Assembly: GCA_013399115.1 (NCBI GenBank)
Contig: VXAA01001093.1
Coordinates: forward strand, 1,462-65,461
DNA length: 64,000 bases
Origin: Anseranas semipalmata
Lineage: Eukaryota > Chordata > Aves > Anseriformes > Anseranatidae
Direction of reading: 5' to 3'
The position numbers and the translations under genes were made by a program. Positions 11,838 to 25,300 of this stretch are shown one piece after another; positions within the stretch are counted from its first letter, which is position 1, and each line of letters begins with the position of its first letter. The notes beneath the pieces were generated by a model. That model was given only the letters and a program-made list of their open reading frames with translations, searched no databases and was not told the DNA's origin.

Positions 11838-14800
11838 TCTAATATTTGCATCTGAATTAACTGTTCTGCATTTTTTTTTAGTTGACTGCCTACACAGATA
11901 TGTGGGATTACTCTCAAACCTATATAGAAAATGATCCTTTTTATAACCTTGAATTAGGCAAAGTGAAAGATATGACTCTGTTTTTGCAAACAATGGCATT
12001 CCTTAAGTAGTTCCCACAAGTGTATATAAAGAAAAAAAAAAAAAAAAAACAACACAAGATTAACACCCTAATTTCTGATTTCTGTAAGTATTTTATACGT
12101 GGTTTCTTCAGTATTTGTTGCTTCTCCTGGTGCCCTACCTTGTCCTGTTACTGATTCTCATCATGCAGTGGTCCTCATGACCTCCTGCCTGTGTCTTACA
12201 GCTTCTTCTTCTGCTGTGGCCTCTTCTATTGCACAAGTATTGCTGAACCTTGCTCGTCCAGCCCAACCCTCTTCTGGTCCTCTCCCTCCTCCTCCTGTCT
12301 GACCCTGCTCTTGCCCTCAGACTCTTTCCAAACCACAGATTGCAGTGGGCATCCAGCCATAGAACGGGACCAGCTTTTGGGCACAAAATAAACCCTACTG
12401 CTTCCAGGCAGGGACTGCAACCCGTTAGCCATCTGTTCTGCTGGGTCGTTAGAGATAAAGGCTACCCAGAGGTAGTTTTTAGCAAGGCCTTGAGCAACTG
12501 TACCTTTCTGGTTTATCTGAATTGTCTCTTGCTGATAGCCTTAGAGGCATGTTAGATCTAACCTTCTCGATACTGAAATCAAATTTTGAAAAGCTGAAAA
12601 CAGCTCCCATCTCACAGCACATCCTACTCTGACTGGAGTGGTTCTTCTCTGGGAGCGGGTCTTTCTGAGCCAGAGGGAAAGGAATAATGAGCTCAATATA
12701 TTCATTGTTCTACCAGCTGCCACCAAATGTATTTATCTTCCCTCCAAGGAACCGTGAGTCCAGATCCATTCACACTGCACACTCTGATGAGACAGAGTGA
12801 CATCTTCCATCATAGGTGATGAGGCTGTGGTTCCAATCTCTCTTTCTTTATCACATTTAATGAAGAATGCCAAAAGAGATGTGTTTCACTGTTGTGCTTT
12901 CAGGAGCAGAATGAAGTAAAAGCTTAGGATGGCTGCTACAGTGCTATCTTGTAGCATGCCATGTACCTGGACTGTGAGAAAAAGAGATTCTGTGGCTTCT
13001 TAGATAAGTCAGACTCTTTTCTGAGCACTCCAGCAAGTTCTAGGAAGAAGGTTTAAAAACTATTCATCTACTCATTGACAGAAAAAAAACTTATTAATTT
13101 TGAAATGTGTCCAGCCCTTTTCCAGTTAGCAAAGAGTTTCTAGAATGCTTCTTTGGTTCCTTCTAAGGTCGTGTGTCTTATTTTTAGATTGACAGCAAAC
13201 TGTGCCTGGCAGTGACATCTGCAAGCTATTCTTTCTGGGACTGAATGGTTGCTTTTGTGCTAGATGTGTGATGCATAATACACTAGTTCTGCTCTTTGAC
13301 TGGAAGGAGGACAGGGCTTGCTTCAGAGGGTTTATTTTATCCTTGTCCTGGTCTAAAATCATTGACTCCTTAGGAACTGGGTGACTTATTTTGGTTGTTA
13401 GATGAGGTAGATGACAGTCCTGATTCTTTACAGGGCCCTTTGGTGCAAACCTGCTCCAAATAATGCAAATAAGAAAGTAATTAATATGTTTTATATTATC
13501 AACAAAACAAAACAGAAGGAAAAAAAATATACAACCACAAATAATCCATTACTTCATCATACAAATTGTGATGTCAATATCTATAAGCATGCAGTTGTAT
13601 AGAAGAAGATAATGTATATCTAGAAAGCTCTATGTCTTTTGGTATTTAGACACCTGTTTTTAGAGTTATGGTCCTTCATGAGTTGGAGCCCTGATGAGGA
13701 TGGAGTGCTCCTGTCAGTATATTCTGCTTGATTAGTTGTCCATTTTCTCATTTGGGGATATCTTTACTAGAAAAAAAAAAAAAAAAGAAAAAAGTTCAAA
13801 ATGTCATTTCATTGCCTTTCTTTTCCTCTTGGGAATTACACATACAGTTTTTGTAAACTGCAAATGTGATTGTTATCCAACAGATTCAGATCTTGAATAA
13901 TGAAATATTGTATTACTTGTTTTCATCATGTTAAGCGATCCATCTCAATTCTTCACTTAGATGAAGAATGACCTATGCTTTCTTACCCTTTCCTCCCTCC
14001 TAGAGTTTAACACAGAATTTCAGTGTCACAGGAAGAAAATAATGACATTACATCTATGCAAAATAATCTACTTTATCATATATCATTCTCAGTAACATGG
14101 CACTTTCACCTTTTTCAAAATTAGATGATAGATTAATAAATTGGTGTTTGTTCCAATCATAACAGAAAACTGTGACTTCCTAACATACTCATGCCCTCCC
14201 TGTAATTGAAATTTGCAAATATTAATGAGATTATACCACTGTTCTGACAATAAATATTGTCAACTGACTTTATTTATGCCGAGGTCTTGGTATTTCTTTA
14301 GAAAGATTTTGCATTGTCACTCCGAAAATGTCATTATAATTCTAACAGATCCTGACTACCTTTTTTAATTAACTCAAGTCCTCTCAAACTTTATATGACA
14401 TGTCACTGGGTATAAAGTATAAAGCTCTTGCACATGTAAGCAGACAGTGAGAACGCACCCTGACATGGCTGTTGCTTATGAAGTGTTACAACTTTCTGGA
14501 GCCTTGAAGTTGCTTCCCTAGCTGAAAATAAGTGAATGACAGACATTCTAGATCTATTCCACGTGTAACTTGTTCCTGAGTGAATATAAGTCTCTCCTGG
14601 GCAGAGGTCAGAAACCACCCAGTTCTGTCTCAGAGACACAGCCCAAAACTCCTACCTAGTTCCTATGTGGCACATTTACAATAAAAGGTGACTCTGCAGT
14701 TAACAAACTTAGTTACTCATGCAGAGCTGATGGAAGAAGATTACTTCCTTTATACAGAGCCTTGCATAGCCAAAACTAACCACCCTGCTAGAAGAAATGG

Positions 14801-16315
14801 GAAGACTGTATATAACAGAGCCACTTGGTGACACTTGCCATACAAATATCATCTTTGGGATGATTCTAACCACCTCAGTTATGTTTAATAAGTGTGAGGA
14901 GGCTAACCTCAGTTTTGAAGGGGTTATAAGGTTCTGAAAATATCCCTTAACTGAAATTTCCAGGATGGACCTATTGCTGTAGGTAGCTAGAAAGTTTGAG
15001 GAAAATTCTTTTTACCTATGAGGAAAATTCAATAATCACATTAATCATTAAAAAACAAAAGTCTTGGCTATTTTTAGTGCTTGTGAAAAGTGAAACTTCC
15101 AGGGCTGGAAAGCTGAAAAAGGTAAATCCAAAACCATTGCCCAAATAAAACTTTCTTACAATGGATTTGGTCATCCCAATGACATTCGGCTGAGACACAG
15201 CATTTCAAAAATTATATACTGCAAGATTTCTTCCTAAACCTATGCATAAATGTAGTTCTATATATGTTTTTGAAATATACCATGCATGCAAAGGAATGAG
15301 AGGGATCTCTTGTCCTCTATATTTAGCATGAAGGATGCCTAATGTGCATTTTCAGGTTTTCATCGAAGAAGAATGATATCCTGTGGATTTCTTACAGAAA
15401 ATGGGGTAGTCTATATTTGAGGCAGGCAGTTAAGTGACATTGTGTAATACACAGTCAGCATATTTTAAACTGAGATTTTTTTTTTTCACTTGTTACCTTC
15501 CTCTCATGTTTTCCTTTAAAGCAACATCACCAGATAACCTTGGAAAAATCCTACTGAAAGTCCATTCAGTGAGAGAAAATTAAAGCTGTCATTGTAAATG
15601 AAAACTTAGTAAAAATAACTTTTATTGCAAGTATCGCCTCCTGATTTCCTGTGCCATGTGTTTTGGAAAAGATTATCATATTGTTTCCTCCTGACCTTAG
15701 AATCTGTGTCAGCACATTTTATTTTTTATTGAAACCTGGCAATGGCATTTCTCTGGTGCTTCTCTGAAAGTTCTGTCTTTTCTTTTGAAATGAAAAAAAA
15801 GAGTAAGTCTCTAGCTGTGACCATGACAAAGAAAACTTCTTGTAAAAAATGAGTTGAGATTATGTCTTTTTTTTGCAGAGAGAGTGATTGGCACTTGGAT
15901 TTTACTACTCGACATAGTCTAATTTTAGGTATGAATAGTCATATTGCAAAGCTCTTTGTATCTGCTTTGGGCCTGAATTTGCCTTTGTAATGTGCAAGAA
16001 TTCTGGCTCCATTTCTAGTAGCCTGAACCCTGCTACAAAACTAAGCCATTCCAGATTTTTTTCCAATTAATTGCAAAAGAACTTCTGTGTTATAGGAGAC
16101 TTTCTGAAGAAATGTGAGATAAAGAGAATTTAAATAAGGAGAGATTCAGAATATAATCAGTATCCCATCATTCAAATAATTTTCCTGGAGATCTTCTTCA
16201 TTGTATTCATTTCAGATAAATAAATAGAGAATTAATTCATAAAATACATTCAAAAAATGATTGTAGAAAACATTACAGATGGTTTCTCTGTCACATTCCA
16301 AGACACCTGTTCTCT

Positions 16316-16318
<3 letters not shown>
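11838..16318. other. AT-rich non-coding DNA with candidate conserved blocks
   Basis: No gene is visible. An A run lies at about 12031-12049 and A-rich stretches near 13770-13790. The part 12100-12560 is less A/T-rich and pyrimidine-biased, with open frames on both strands but no recognisable protein. Near 13464 an ATGCAAAT octamer lies beside TAATTAAT, and 14060-14400 is a repeat-free block rich in TAAT, ATTA and SOX-like words; both look like conserved non-coding DNA. Confidence 0.45.
14245..14262. promoter_or_regulatory. Candidate SOXE dimer-binding palindrome in an enhancer-like block
   Basis: TGACAATAAATATTGTCA has perfect 8-base arms around a 2-base centre. It contains ACAAT and ATTGT in opposite orientation with four bases between them, the arrangement known for dimeric binding of SOX8/9/10 proteins. 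The surrounding 14060-14400 carries an ATTTGCAAAT-like octamer, ATTAATGAG and TTTAATTAA, and has no simple repeat. Binding or enhancer activity is inference; such a site can also arise by chance in A/T-rich DNA. Confidence 0.35.

Positions 16319-16363
<45 letters not shown>
16319..16363 (+). repeat. Poly(T) run, 45 bases
   Basis: A run of 45 T preceded by a short TCTCTC tract. Read on -, it would be a poly(A) tail, but the sequence just inside it (16364 onward) has no clear AATAAA or gene-like sequence, so a plain microsatellite is the better reading. Confidence 0.9.
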
Positions 16364-16364
<1 letters not shown>

Positions 16365-19300
16365 GTAAGCTTTCTATTTTAGTTTAATTATTTTATACAT
16401 TACCAAATCCTATTGTAATGTTCAGCGCAGTATCAGATCAGGGGAAAAAATGAGGTTCTCTCCAAAGAGCACCTGCACAAGGTACAATTCGCTATGAGCT
16501 TGTAAAAATAGCAGCTTTTTTTTTTTTTTTCAATTGATCATACATTCATGAAATGATCACATCTGTGTTTTTCATGAGAGCATGTCCATGGTGTCTGCCA
16601 GCGTGAGCATCCTTACACGACATTAAATTCTTAGTCACATTTTTCAGTCTTTTTCTCTCTTTACCAACCATGCACAGGGATATATTATATTTCAATATGG
16701 ATTGAGTTTTGGAAAGGTATTCAACTGCTGCTACTTTAATATTTAATACTAATTTTAAAAAATGTTTTCTTTAAGTATTTACAGAGATCTTTTAGACTTT
16801 TCTATCATTAAAGCTCATTGCTTTGTAGATTGCCGTAAAATGTACTTTTTAACAAATTAGGTTTTCATATAGCTGAGTTATTCCATTTATTTTCCTCCCT
16901 TTTCTATATCTGTGCATTTTCCTTTTTCGAAGTGTGCTATTCCAATAATTTATAAGGAGACATAAGATGCCTAATGGTACTGGAAGTGTTCAAATACTCC
17001 ATTAAAAAAAGGCCTCTACTCCACTAGTAGGAGGGAAATGTCTGTACTAAAACGAGTCACCAGCTTCTGCCATTTTTTAGTATAATTGAAACCACAGGCT
17101 TCTTTCTGACAAGACATATACTTTCATAAACCTATCTCATCTCTTAGCTCACACACCTATGAGCTGACCAGTGACTGAAACAAAGGAATTTTGCTGAACA
17201 GTATGCCATAATTAGACCAAATTGTAATGTTTTTCTAAACAAGGAACCTGCTTTTCTGGGTATTCTTTCACAACACGAATTTAAAAAAAATACTTTAAAG
17301 AAAAGCATGGGGAAAAATAAACAACTTTATCATACCCAACCTAAGAACTCTTCAGGTAGAAGTTCTTCTAGTTCTAGTTCTTCAGAACTCTTCCTGCGTC
17401 TAACATGAGAGAACTGTTTCTTTCTTTTTGTTTCTTTCTTTCTTTCTTTTTTTAGTTCAAGTTGGCTACTACATACACTGCTTCTTACAGGCGGGAAATT
17501 GCTAGAAGGGGAATCTGTATATTCCATTTCCAGAATGGTGAGAGGAGCACGATCCCATTATTAGAGCATTGCTATTGCTATTAGCATGTGTGGCTAGGTG
17601 GCCCAGTAGGTGCTAACTGGCTAACTGTAATTTTCCAAGCACAGTTTGAGGCTGGGTTAAAAGAGAGGCATAGGAACAGGCATTACATTTACAATCTGTT
17701 AGTGTTAGCTGCAGGATTTTCATCGCTATCTTGGAAGAATCTGTGGCATAGCAGGGAAGGAGTGTTCATGTATAACCAAGCAGTAAACCTAGCTGAAGAC
17801 TGTAATACCTCCCATACCCGTAATTATACCGTCCTTTGAAAACAGGCCTCTCCCTGCCCATTCCACCCAGTGCCTGTGATCTGAGACAAGTTCCATGTTG
17901 GGTGAGAACGTGGGAACACAGCAGGCTCTCTGCGGTGGTGGCTCTCCCATACGTGGGCTGGTGTGACACGAGCTGTGCGCCCAGCAGGACTGCAGTGCAG
18001 GCATCCCAGTGAGATTCCCACGTAGGGCAAGTTTTCAACAGCTGCTTTAGCAGCTAATTAGCCCTATACATTCTTTGATATGTGGTTCAGTCACTAGATG
18101 ATGAAAAATCATATTTACATATTTTCCACCTGTGGCCTGTTTTTCTATCAGCCTAGGATTTCTCGAAATATAATGCCAAAATATGATGCCAAGTTTTCCC
18201 AAAGTACCATTATGTTTGAACCAGTACTACGTAAAGGACTCCATTTTTGTACTATTATGACCCAAACTGGATGACTCCCAATTTTTTATTTTTTAACTCT
18301 GTTATCACCTTGCTTTTCCATGAGTCTTCTTTCTCAGAATGAAATCAGAGTAGTCCAGCACACTAGAAGAAGAAATAAAAGCATATCAGCCTGTTGGAAG
18401 TGACTTTTTCTTTCTATTGACATTGAATATGAAGAGGGGATATTTGGTATTTCTTTGTTCTTTGTTTTTATTTATTTATTTATTTTAAAGGTGGTGAGGA
18501 GATTAAAGGACTAGGAAAGCTAATATGTTTCTCATTCTCTTGATGACATTTATACAACACTGCTATAAAATGCTCTGAGGTCTTAAACTCAGAAAATGGC
18601 CATGACAGTCAAGGGGCCAGCTGAGCCTTTCATTGCTTTGCAAAACTTTGGATTTTAATTTCCTTTGCATATTTATAACTCTTCTACAATTGTGCACAAG
18701 TAACTGATATTCCTGTTAAATTCTGTCAGTATATAGATTTACATAGTATGTTGGCACTTGAGTTTGCGAAGGTAAAAATAAAAAGAAGTAGGAAAAGACA
18801 GGAAATTGCATTTGTGAAGTGTTATAGCAATCTAAAATGATCCAAAATCAAACCATCCCCACAATGGCAGTGTTTCTAATAGTCACATGCACACTATGGC
18901 ATTCCCACATGACAGTAAGCTGCCATTTTCCACAGAAGCTTAACCTGCCATGCATTTGAAAAAAAAAAAAAAAAAGTAAAAAAAGAATAAAAAAGCCCCA
19001 AATATCCTTTTTTTTACTGGTCTTCCTCACCCACTGATATAACTACTGCATTGTCTTGCCTTCTGTGCTGTGTCTGCAAACAGTGCTGATGGTTATGTCA
19101 CTGGGAAGGAATGAAATCCCGGCTTGTCCCTATGGATGACTGCTGCTGCTCTTCAGCATTTCATACTTTTCTGCACAGCTCATGGTGTCATATGCCACTG
19201 CCCCTATGACTGTCTGCATCCTGCAAAGTGACTGTTACATTTTTGTTGTTGACATACCCACACTTTCTGACATGGAAAGTGTATACTATCTGCATTTAAA

Positions 19301-21781
19301 CTAGGGGACCTGATAATTTTTCCAGCTCAGAAGCTAGAGGTGAAAATCTTCTCTTGGCCACAGATGGAGGGCAGACCTGAATGCAGAGCAGCACATGTCA
19401 TCTAATACTAAGCCGCAGAACAACTTGTCTCTCTGACCACCAGCAGCACAATGTTCACAACTAACTAGACAGCATAAGGTCATCTGCTATGCGTCTAAAG
19501 CTGGCCAGAGCAGGCCATTCCCATATAATTATTAGCTGCATCTTCTGGACTGGAATGGCCTTGTTTTCTTGTCTGTCATAGAAAATCCTGAAAATATCTC
19601 TTTTCTTTAGTTGTGGAGTCCTTGCCGGTTATCCTATGCCTACAAGTTGATAGTATGATGGGACACGTGGTTTTGAACCACGGGAGCCTGGAAATGAGTT
19701 TGTCCTGCAGACAACTCCACACTCCTGGTTATGGTTCTGCATGGACTGTAACACAGGTGAACTCTGGGGATGGGGGACATTCTGTGCCTTAGTGCCAATG
19801 GGTGTTTGGGAGGAGAGACAAGGAACCTAATTAGCCTGAGAATTCCTTCAGTCTTCCAAGTTTATGTCTGAGACTGTCACACATGAATCACTGATGTCTT
19901 AGAAACTAACTTTTAACTTTTAGAATGTCTATAGTAGAGCATAGATCCCCAAGAAAACTCTTAGTTGACTTTAAATATCTAAACATATTTTTGAATAATT
20001 TCATTAGCCTACAGATCCTCTTAGACACAGGCATAAGGGTTTCTTTTTAAAAAAAAAAAAAAAGTATTCATTTTGTAATTCATGTATAACTTTCCATAAT
20101 CATGTAAATGTACATTCTAATTAATAGTGTAGAAATCAAATTATTCTGTTAATCCGTGACATACCATTAAATCTGATATTTTAACCATGATGAACTATAA
20201 TTAGATGAAATATAATTAGATCAAAATACTGTCCTGAACATTTGGTATAAAAGGGAAAAATATATGGCTGCTTACATATGCACCATTATGATAAATTTGT
20301 TACAAAAGAACATAAGCTACTATATTCTAGGTTGGTTTAACGGTCTTGCTCAGAACATGGCAGGAGTAATTTAAAAGGAGTTCTCTATCAGTTTAATCTG
20401 TATTATACATAATGAAACTGTCAAATTGAATCATTAGTAGACTAATTTTGGCTCTCTTAATAATCCTTTTTGTATTGTGTAATCTATTCTTTTTTTTTTT
20501 TTTTTTACAATGATGGGGAATGTATATAATTGTTGGTTGCACTAACAGCTTGTCTATACAAAAGGAGAGCAGATTTCAAAAATAGCCACTGCTTTCAGTT
20601 GTGCAGTTTGAGAAACCTTTTTTAGTCATCCAAAACCAGAAGAAAATAAAATGAGGGATCATGACGTCAAACTAGTAACTTTTAACCAGGCTATAAGCAA
20701 GTAAGCAGCCATATAACAAATGGCAAATACTTTGCTTTCAGCCCTCTTATGTGGATGCATTATGATTCAGACTTCAATTACATGAGTACATTGTACTTTT
20801 TCAGGACGAATCTTGACTCATTTGGTACAATGATTAGAGTAAGCTCTCTAATGAGCAACATTTAAATATTTTTTTTCTTTTTATTGTTTACTGAGTAAAC
20901 CCGTGCTTCATTCACTTCATGCTGTCAGAGCCTTATTTTGAAGACAGAAATTGGCTTTTTCCAATGTTCATCATTACACACGGACCTTGAAGAGAAAAGA
21001 GGTTATCATTAGTCCATTTTCACAGTTCAGAACTGAATCTCAACTGGATATATGGATATCAGCTCAGTATTACTGTTCAGCTTGAAATTCTGCAGTATAA
21101 ATAAGAAGAGCTCAAAGGGAAAAAGAAAAGAGGTGAAGAGGACAACTGGATTCTTCCACATATAAAAAAATAAATCTCATGAAGGAACATTCTAGGTGTA
21201 CAAATATTCAGTTCCAGAGCATGACTCATTCAAGCAAATTTCTCATGTTTAAAACCCAAACTGAAGAATTGTTTTGACTTTTTTTTTGCTAAAGAAAGAA
21301 AACTGAGAGCTCCACTTTTTGAAACAGGGATTTCTTGTACTCTGTGTTAGGAGACTGCAACAGTACCTCTCTAATACATGAAGTAGAAACAAACTCAGAA
21401 AATATTTAGGAGTAGATAGGGATGTAGCTGGGTAATATACTAAAATATTAAAATGGTAGTTTTTTTTAAAAAAAATATATAGGTTGTCTCATTTATTTAA
21501 TTATTTGTTTTGCTAGAGTCCATAAAAGTCCTAACTAAGAATCATGATAAGATCTATCAGAGTTGTAGGGGTCTATCTAAGATCTATATTGAAGATCTAC
21601 TATCTTTTCAAAATGTTTGGAATTTAAACAGTGGCTTTTTTTTTTTCTTCATATTTGAAAGGTATATTTCATCAATATGCTAGATGTATAAAATACATGT
21701 TTTCAGTTATTATTTTTAATAATTGTTGCCACATACATTGTATTAGAAATAGGTACTATATAGGACTTTTATAATGTATAA
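16364..21781. other. AT-rich non-coding DNA, no gene seen
   Basis: No exon is recognised. A CTTT/TTTC tract lies near 17418-17455, TTTA repeats near 18466-18486, an A run near 18960-18975 and a T run near 20490-20506. The patch 17820-18020 is G+C-richer with open frames on - and CACGTGGG/CCCACGTA-type words; its family is unknown. The part 20100-20900 is low in simple repeats and looks like possible conserved non-coding sequence. Three AAGATCTA words cluster between about 21549 and 21600. Confidence 0.45.
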
Positions 21782-22354
21782 TGATTTTGGCTGGGACAGA
21801 GTTAATTTTCTTTGCAGAGGCTCACACGATGCTGCGGTTTGGATTTGTGATGAAAACAGGGGTGATAACACGGGGATGTTCAGCTGTCGCAGAGCAGCGC
21901 TGCACAGAGCCAAGGCCTCTCCTGCTCCTCGTGCGGCCCTGCCAGCGAGGGCACTGGGGGGCACCAGGAGCTGGGAGGGGACACAGCCAGGGCAGCTGGC
22001 CCAGGCTGGCCAAAGGGACGTCCCGTGCCACGTGGCGCCGTGCTCAGCAGTAACAGCTGGGGGAGAGGAGGAGGAAGGGGGGACGCTCGGGGTGACGGCG
22101 TTTGTCTGCCCAAGGAACCGCTACGCGTGAGGAGCCCTGCTCTCCTGGGAGGGGCTGAACGCCTGCCTGCGATGGGAAGCAGCGAGTGGATTCCTTCTTC
22201 TGCTCTGCTTGGGTGTGCGGCTTTTGCTCTACCTGGTGAACTGTCCCTGTCCCAGCCCTTCAGTTCTGGCACTTTTACCTCTCCCATTCTCTGCCCCATC
22301 CCACCTGGGGGGAGTGAGCGAGCGGCTGCCTGCCGGGGTTAAAACAAAACACAC
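21782..22354 (+). mobile_element. Solo LTR of an avian ERVL-type endogenous retrovirus
   Basis: The block is sharply G+C-richer than its surroundings. It begins TGATTTTGGCTGGGACAGAG and ends in a G-rich AGTGAGCGAGCGGCTGC segment, then GGGGTTAAAACAAAACA, giving TG...CA ends. These end motifs match my memory of class III (ERVL-type) LTRs common in birds, + orientation. The place where the family normally has a TATA-like box (about 22044-22060, after GTGCTCAG) is altered here. No gag, pol or env remnant flanks it, so it is probably a solo LTR left by recombination between two LTRs. I could not find a 5-bp target duplication, so the ends may be off by a few bases. Overlapping frames of up to 139 codons inside it are chance. 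Confidence 0.8.
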
Positions 22355-25300
22355 TGCCAGAAGTTCTTGGTTTGAAAGGAGGCTTTTGTTTTATGAATGA
22401 CATTATTGATTTTCATTTATTACTCAATTTTGATGCAATTAGAGAACTGAAAAAAATCCAAGATCTTCCAAAGAATTTTTTCTAGTGCTATATTAGTGGT
22501 ATATCTTTGTAGTTTCTGTGTTTTGATTGTTTGTTTGTTTGTTTTTCTCATAAGGAACTAAGGAAACAATGTCCTAGTTTGAGACCATGTTTGGTTTTCA
22601 TTTGGGCATTATTCTGCAAGGTTCTCAACCTCTCATATCATAGGAAAAATATACCATAGTACTTTTTACGGAAGTGAGGACTTTCAACTCTGGTGTCCTG
22701 GCTATATTCCAGGTTGATTAATTAATACTCTGCATACACTTTCTCTAAAAATGTAAATGAAAATATTATTCTTTATTTAGACTCCTAGCAAATAGAGTAT
22801 GGCATGTACACTGCCCTCCAGAAAAGACTACATTTCTTATTGTAGTTTAATTTTTGAAGCATTTTCAACTTTGAGGAACAATAATTGTAGAAATGTCAGG
22901 GTCACAAGAAACTAAGGTTGCCTATTCAGAGCAACGCTTACCTGTTGCAGGATATCAAACCTTTCATGGTAAACTCAATTTTATGTAAAAGACCTAGACT
23001 TAAATGTGATACGAGTGGTACATATGATACAGTAATATGGCAATGTTACCATATAAAGATAAACCATAATGGATTTGAAGATTCCTGTGACCTTACTGAC
23101 CACTGTGAGGACAGGAGCAATCAGAGCCCTTGAACACAGATGTGGCCGGGGATATTAAGTGGTGCTCTTGACTCTGAGGGAGACAGGGTGTTGCTTACTC
23201 TTTCCTTTCTATTGAACAGCACAGCTGGCCTGTGCAGATCATAGCATCTGCTGCTCCCTCTGAAATGTTGCTGCTGCAATCCCTTTACCACAAGCTCTGC
23301 ATTCTGCTTGATTCCCACACCTGCCACTTGGATAATATAACTGAGAATTACCCCAGCACAAGATAGAAACTACATGATGCAATAACATCATAAATACAGG
23401 TTTAAAATCCAACAAGATCATTGTATAAGTAGAGCTGGGCTTAAAAAATACAGTTGTACAGATGTGTTTCATCTTGTGTTTTAGAAGACAGCAGAGGATA
23501 GATATGTCCTCAATGAACTGGTTCTCTCTCTGTCTTTTACCTTATGAAATATAAATACTCAGCAGTCCAACTGTAAGAGATGATGAAGATCAATATATTT
23601 ATATTCAGCGTTGATGGGACTTTTTCTGTGGTATGAGTAGTAAGAAGGAATTTGTGGACGAATCGTCAGCCAAGAACTGATGGATTTACTTGGATTTGTT
23701 TCTGGTGATATGATTTTGACAGAAGGTGCTTCTGATATGTTTTTGGGACTGAAAAATACCAGCCAGGCTGACCTGTGGGTGTACTGCATATCTGTGAATT
23801 AAATAGTTGCACAAATCAGGATAACTAGGGAACCCATGAAAATACATGCCAAGGCCTTGGCTTCTTCCAAATTCTGAAAGGGCTTTGGCCAGAAGCTTTT
23901 AGCTGGTCTCTGCAGGATATCTGGTTCCTCCACCCTGTCGTGATGCCATGCTGTAGTTGGCCCAGGCTGCTGTAGTCTTCCTGGTCATACAGGAGCCAGA
24001 AGGATTGATTATCATGAAGAGATCTGAAAAATGTTCCTGGAGATCAGGGCTGCCAGTCCATTGGCGCCTGAATTTTCAGAACTACCAACACACTCATTTT
24101 ATCTGACTCAGCCTCCAAATGCCGAGTGTTGGTATTAAATCAACATTGCATAATCCTGGGGAATCTCAGTGCCTAGACAACTAGATGACTTGGTCCTTAT
24201 CTGTTGCATGCCCTTCACAGAGGGTTCTGAGGAGGTAGTGATTTCATGATAACTTCTCACTGAGAAAAAGGGTTTGAAGACAGAGTCTTGTTATAAGAAA
24301 AAAGGGTAAGGTAAGAAAGGTAGGATGCTATTATGTGGCAGGGCAGCACAGCTCACCACTAGCTAATCACTTCCCTCTTTGGAGACTGAAAGCAAGCAGG
24401 AAATAATATCACTCAGAAATGTAACATTGAACTTGTCTGGGCTGGTAGTGGTTTCTTGACCCTGAGGCAGTCAGTTGTAAACCTCTGATGGCTGGAGGAA
24501 AAATAGAGGGCTCGATGCCACCTCATGCTGCAACCTACTGCAGTAGGAGAGAGACCCCTTGCCCCTCTGCACAGTCTCCCCAAGCTCTACTGACACTTGT
24601 CCGAAAGTTTAAATGGAGTCATGATCCATGGTGATATAGTAACTTTATTTTTTAAAAATCAAGTTTTTGAGGAACTCAAATGTGTTACCCATCATAATTA
24701 CCTATTGGCTGTAGGTGCTGACTGTAAGTCCTCAAAGCAATTCTCAGACTCAGAAAAGCCAAAAAAATAAGTTTACTATGGTATGTTGTTCTTTGGAAGG
24801 ATCATTCATTCAGTGGTGGTCTCATGGATCTTACTCTAACCTCACACTGTCAGGATAACAACAGAGGGAGCAATATATTCTTCCAACATAGTTATAAGGA
24901 CCTTATGTCAACAACCTCTCACATAGTTACTGAGGTAGCTGAGACTCTTGAAAACTCCAGACTCTCGGCAGGAATAATTATTGCAAAGGATCTGGTCCAG
25001 ACCTGCTGAGGCTGTGCAGAGCCACCCTGCAGAACACCATGTAGCATCTCACTGAACAGCTCGACTTTTTGGCAGTGTGGTGGGGAAGCACGGGGCCTCT
25101 CATCCAGGTCACAGAGCCTGCATGACTGACGTGAGAAGTGATCTGTCAGAGCACGACTCTGCTACTCAAAGTCAACTCTGCCGGAGTCCCTGATGGGTCT
25201 GAAGCCAGCAGTACAATTTGGGGGCGCCTGTGACAAGGTATAACATTCAAAAAGATCACTTCCAGCTCTCTGACACACCTCTCTCCTCTCTCTTCTGTTT

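Noticed and set aside
16319..16420. Minus-strand retroposed transcript ending in the T45 run
   Set aside because: No polyadenylation signal at the expected distance on - and no gene-like sequence.
22044..22100. G-quadruplex motif in the LTR
   Set aside because: Only three proper G runs fall within reasonable loop lengths, so it does not meet the usual four-run pattern.
25215..25235. CTCF-like site around GGGGGCGCC
   Set aside because: Only the core fragment matches; the flanking consensus is absent.
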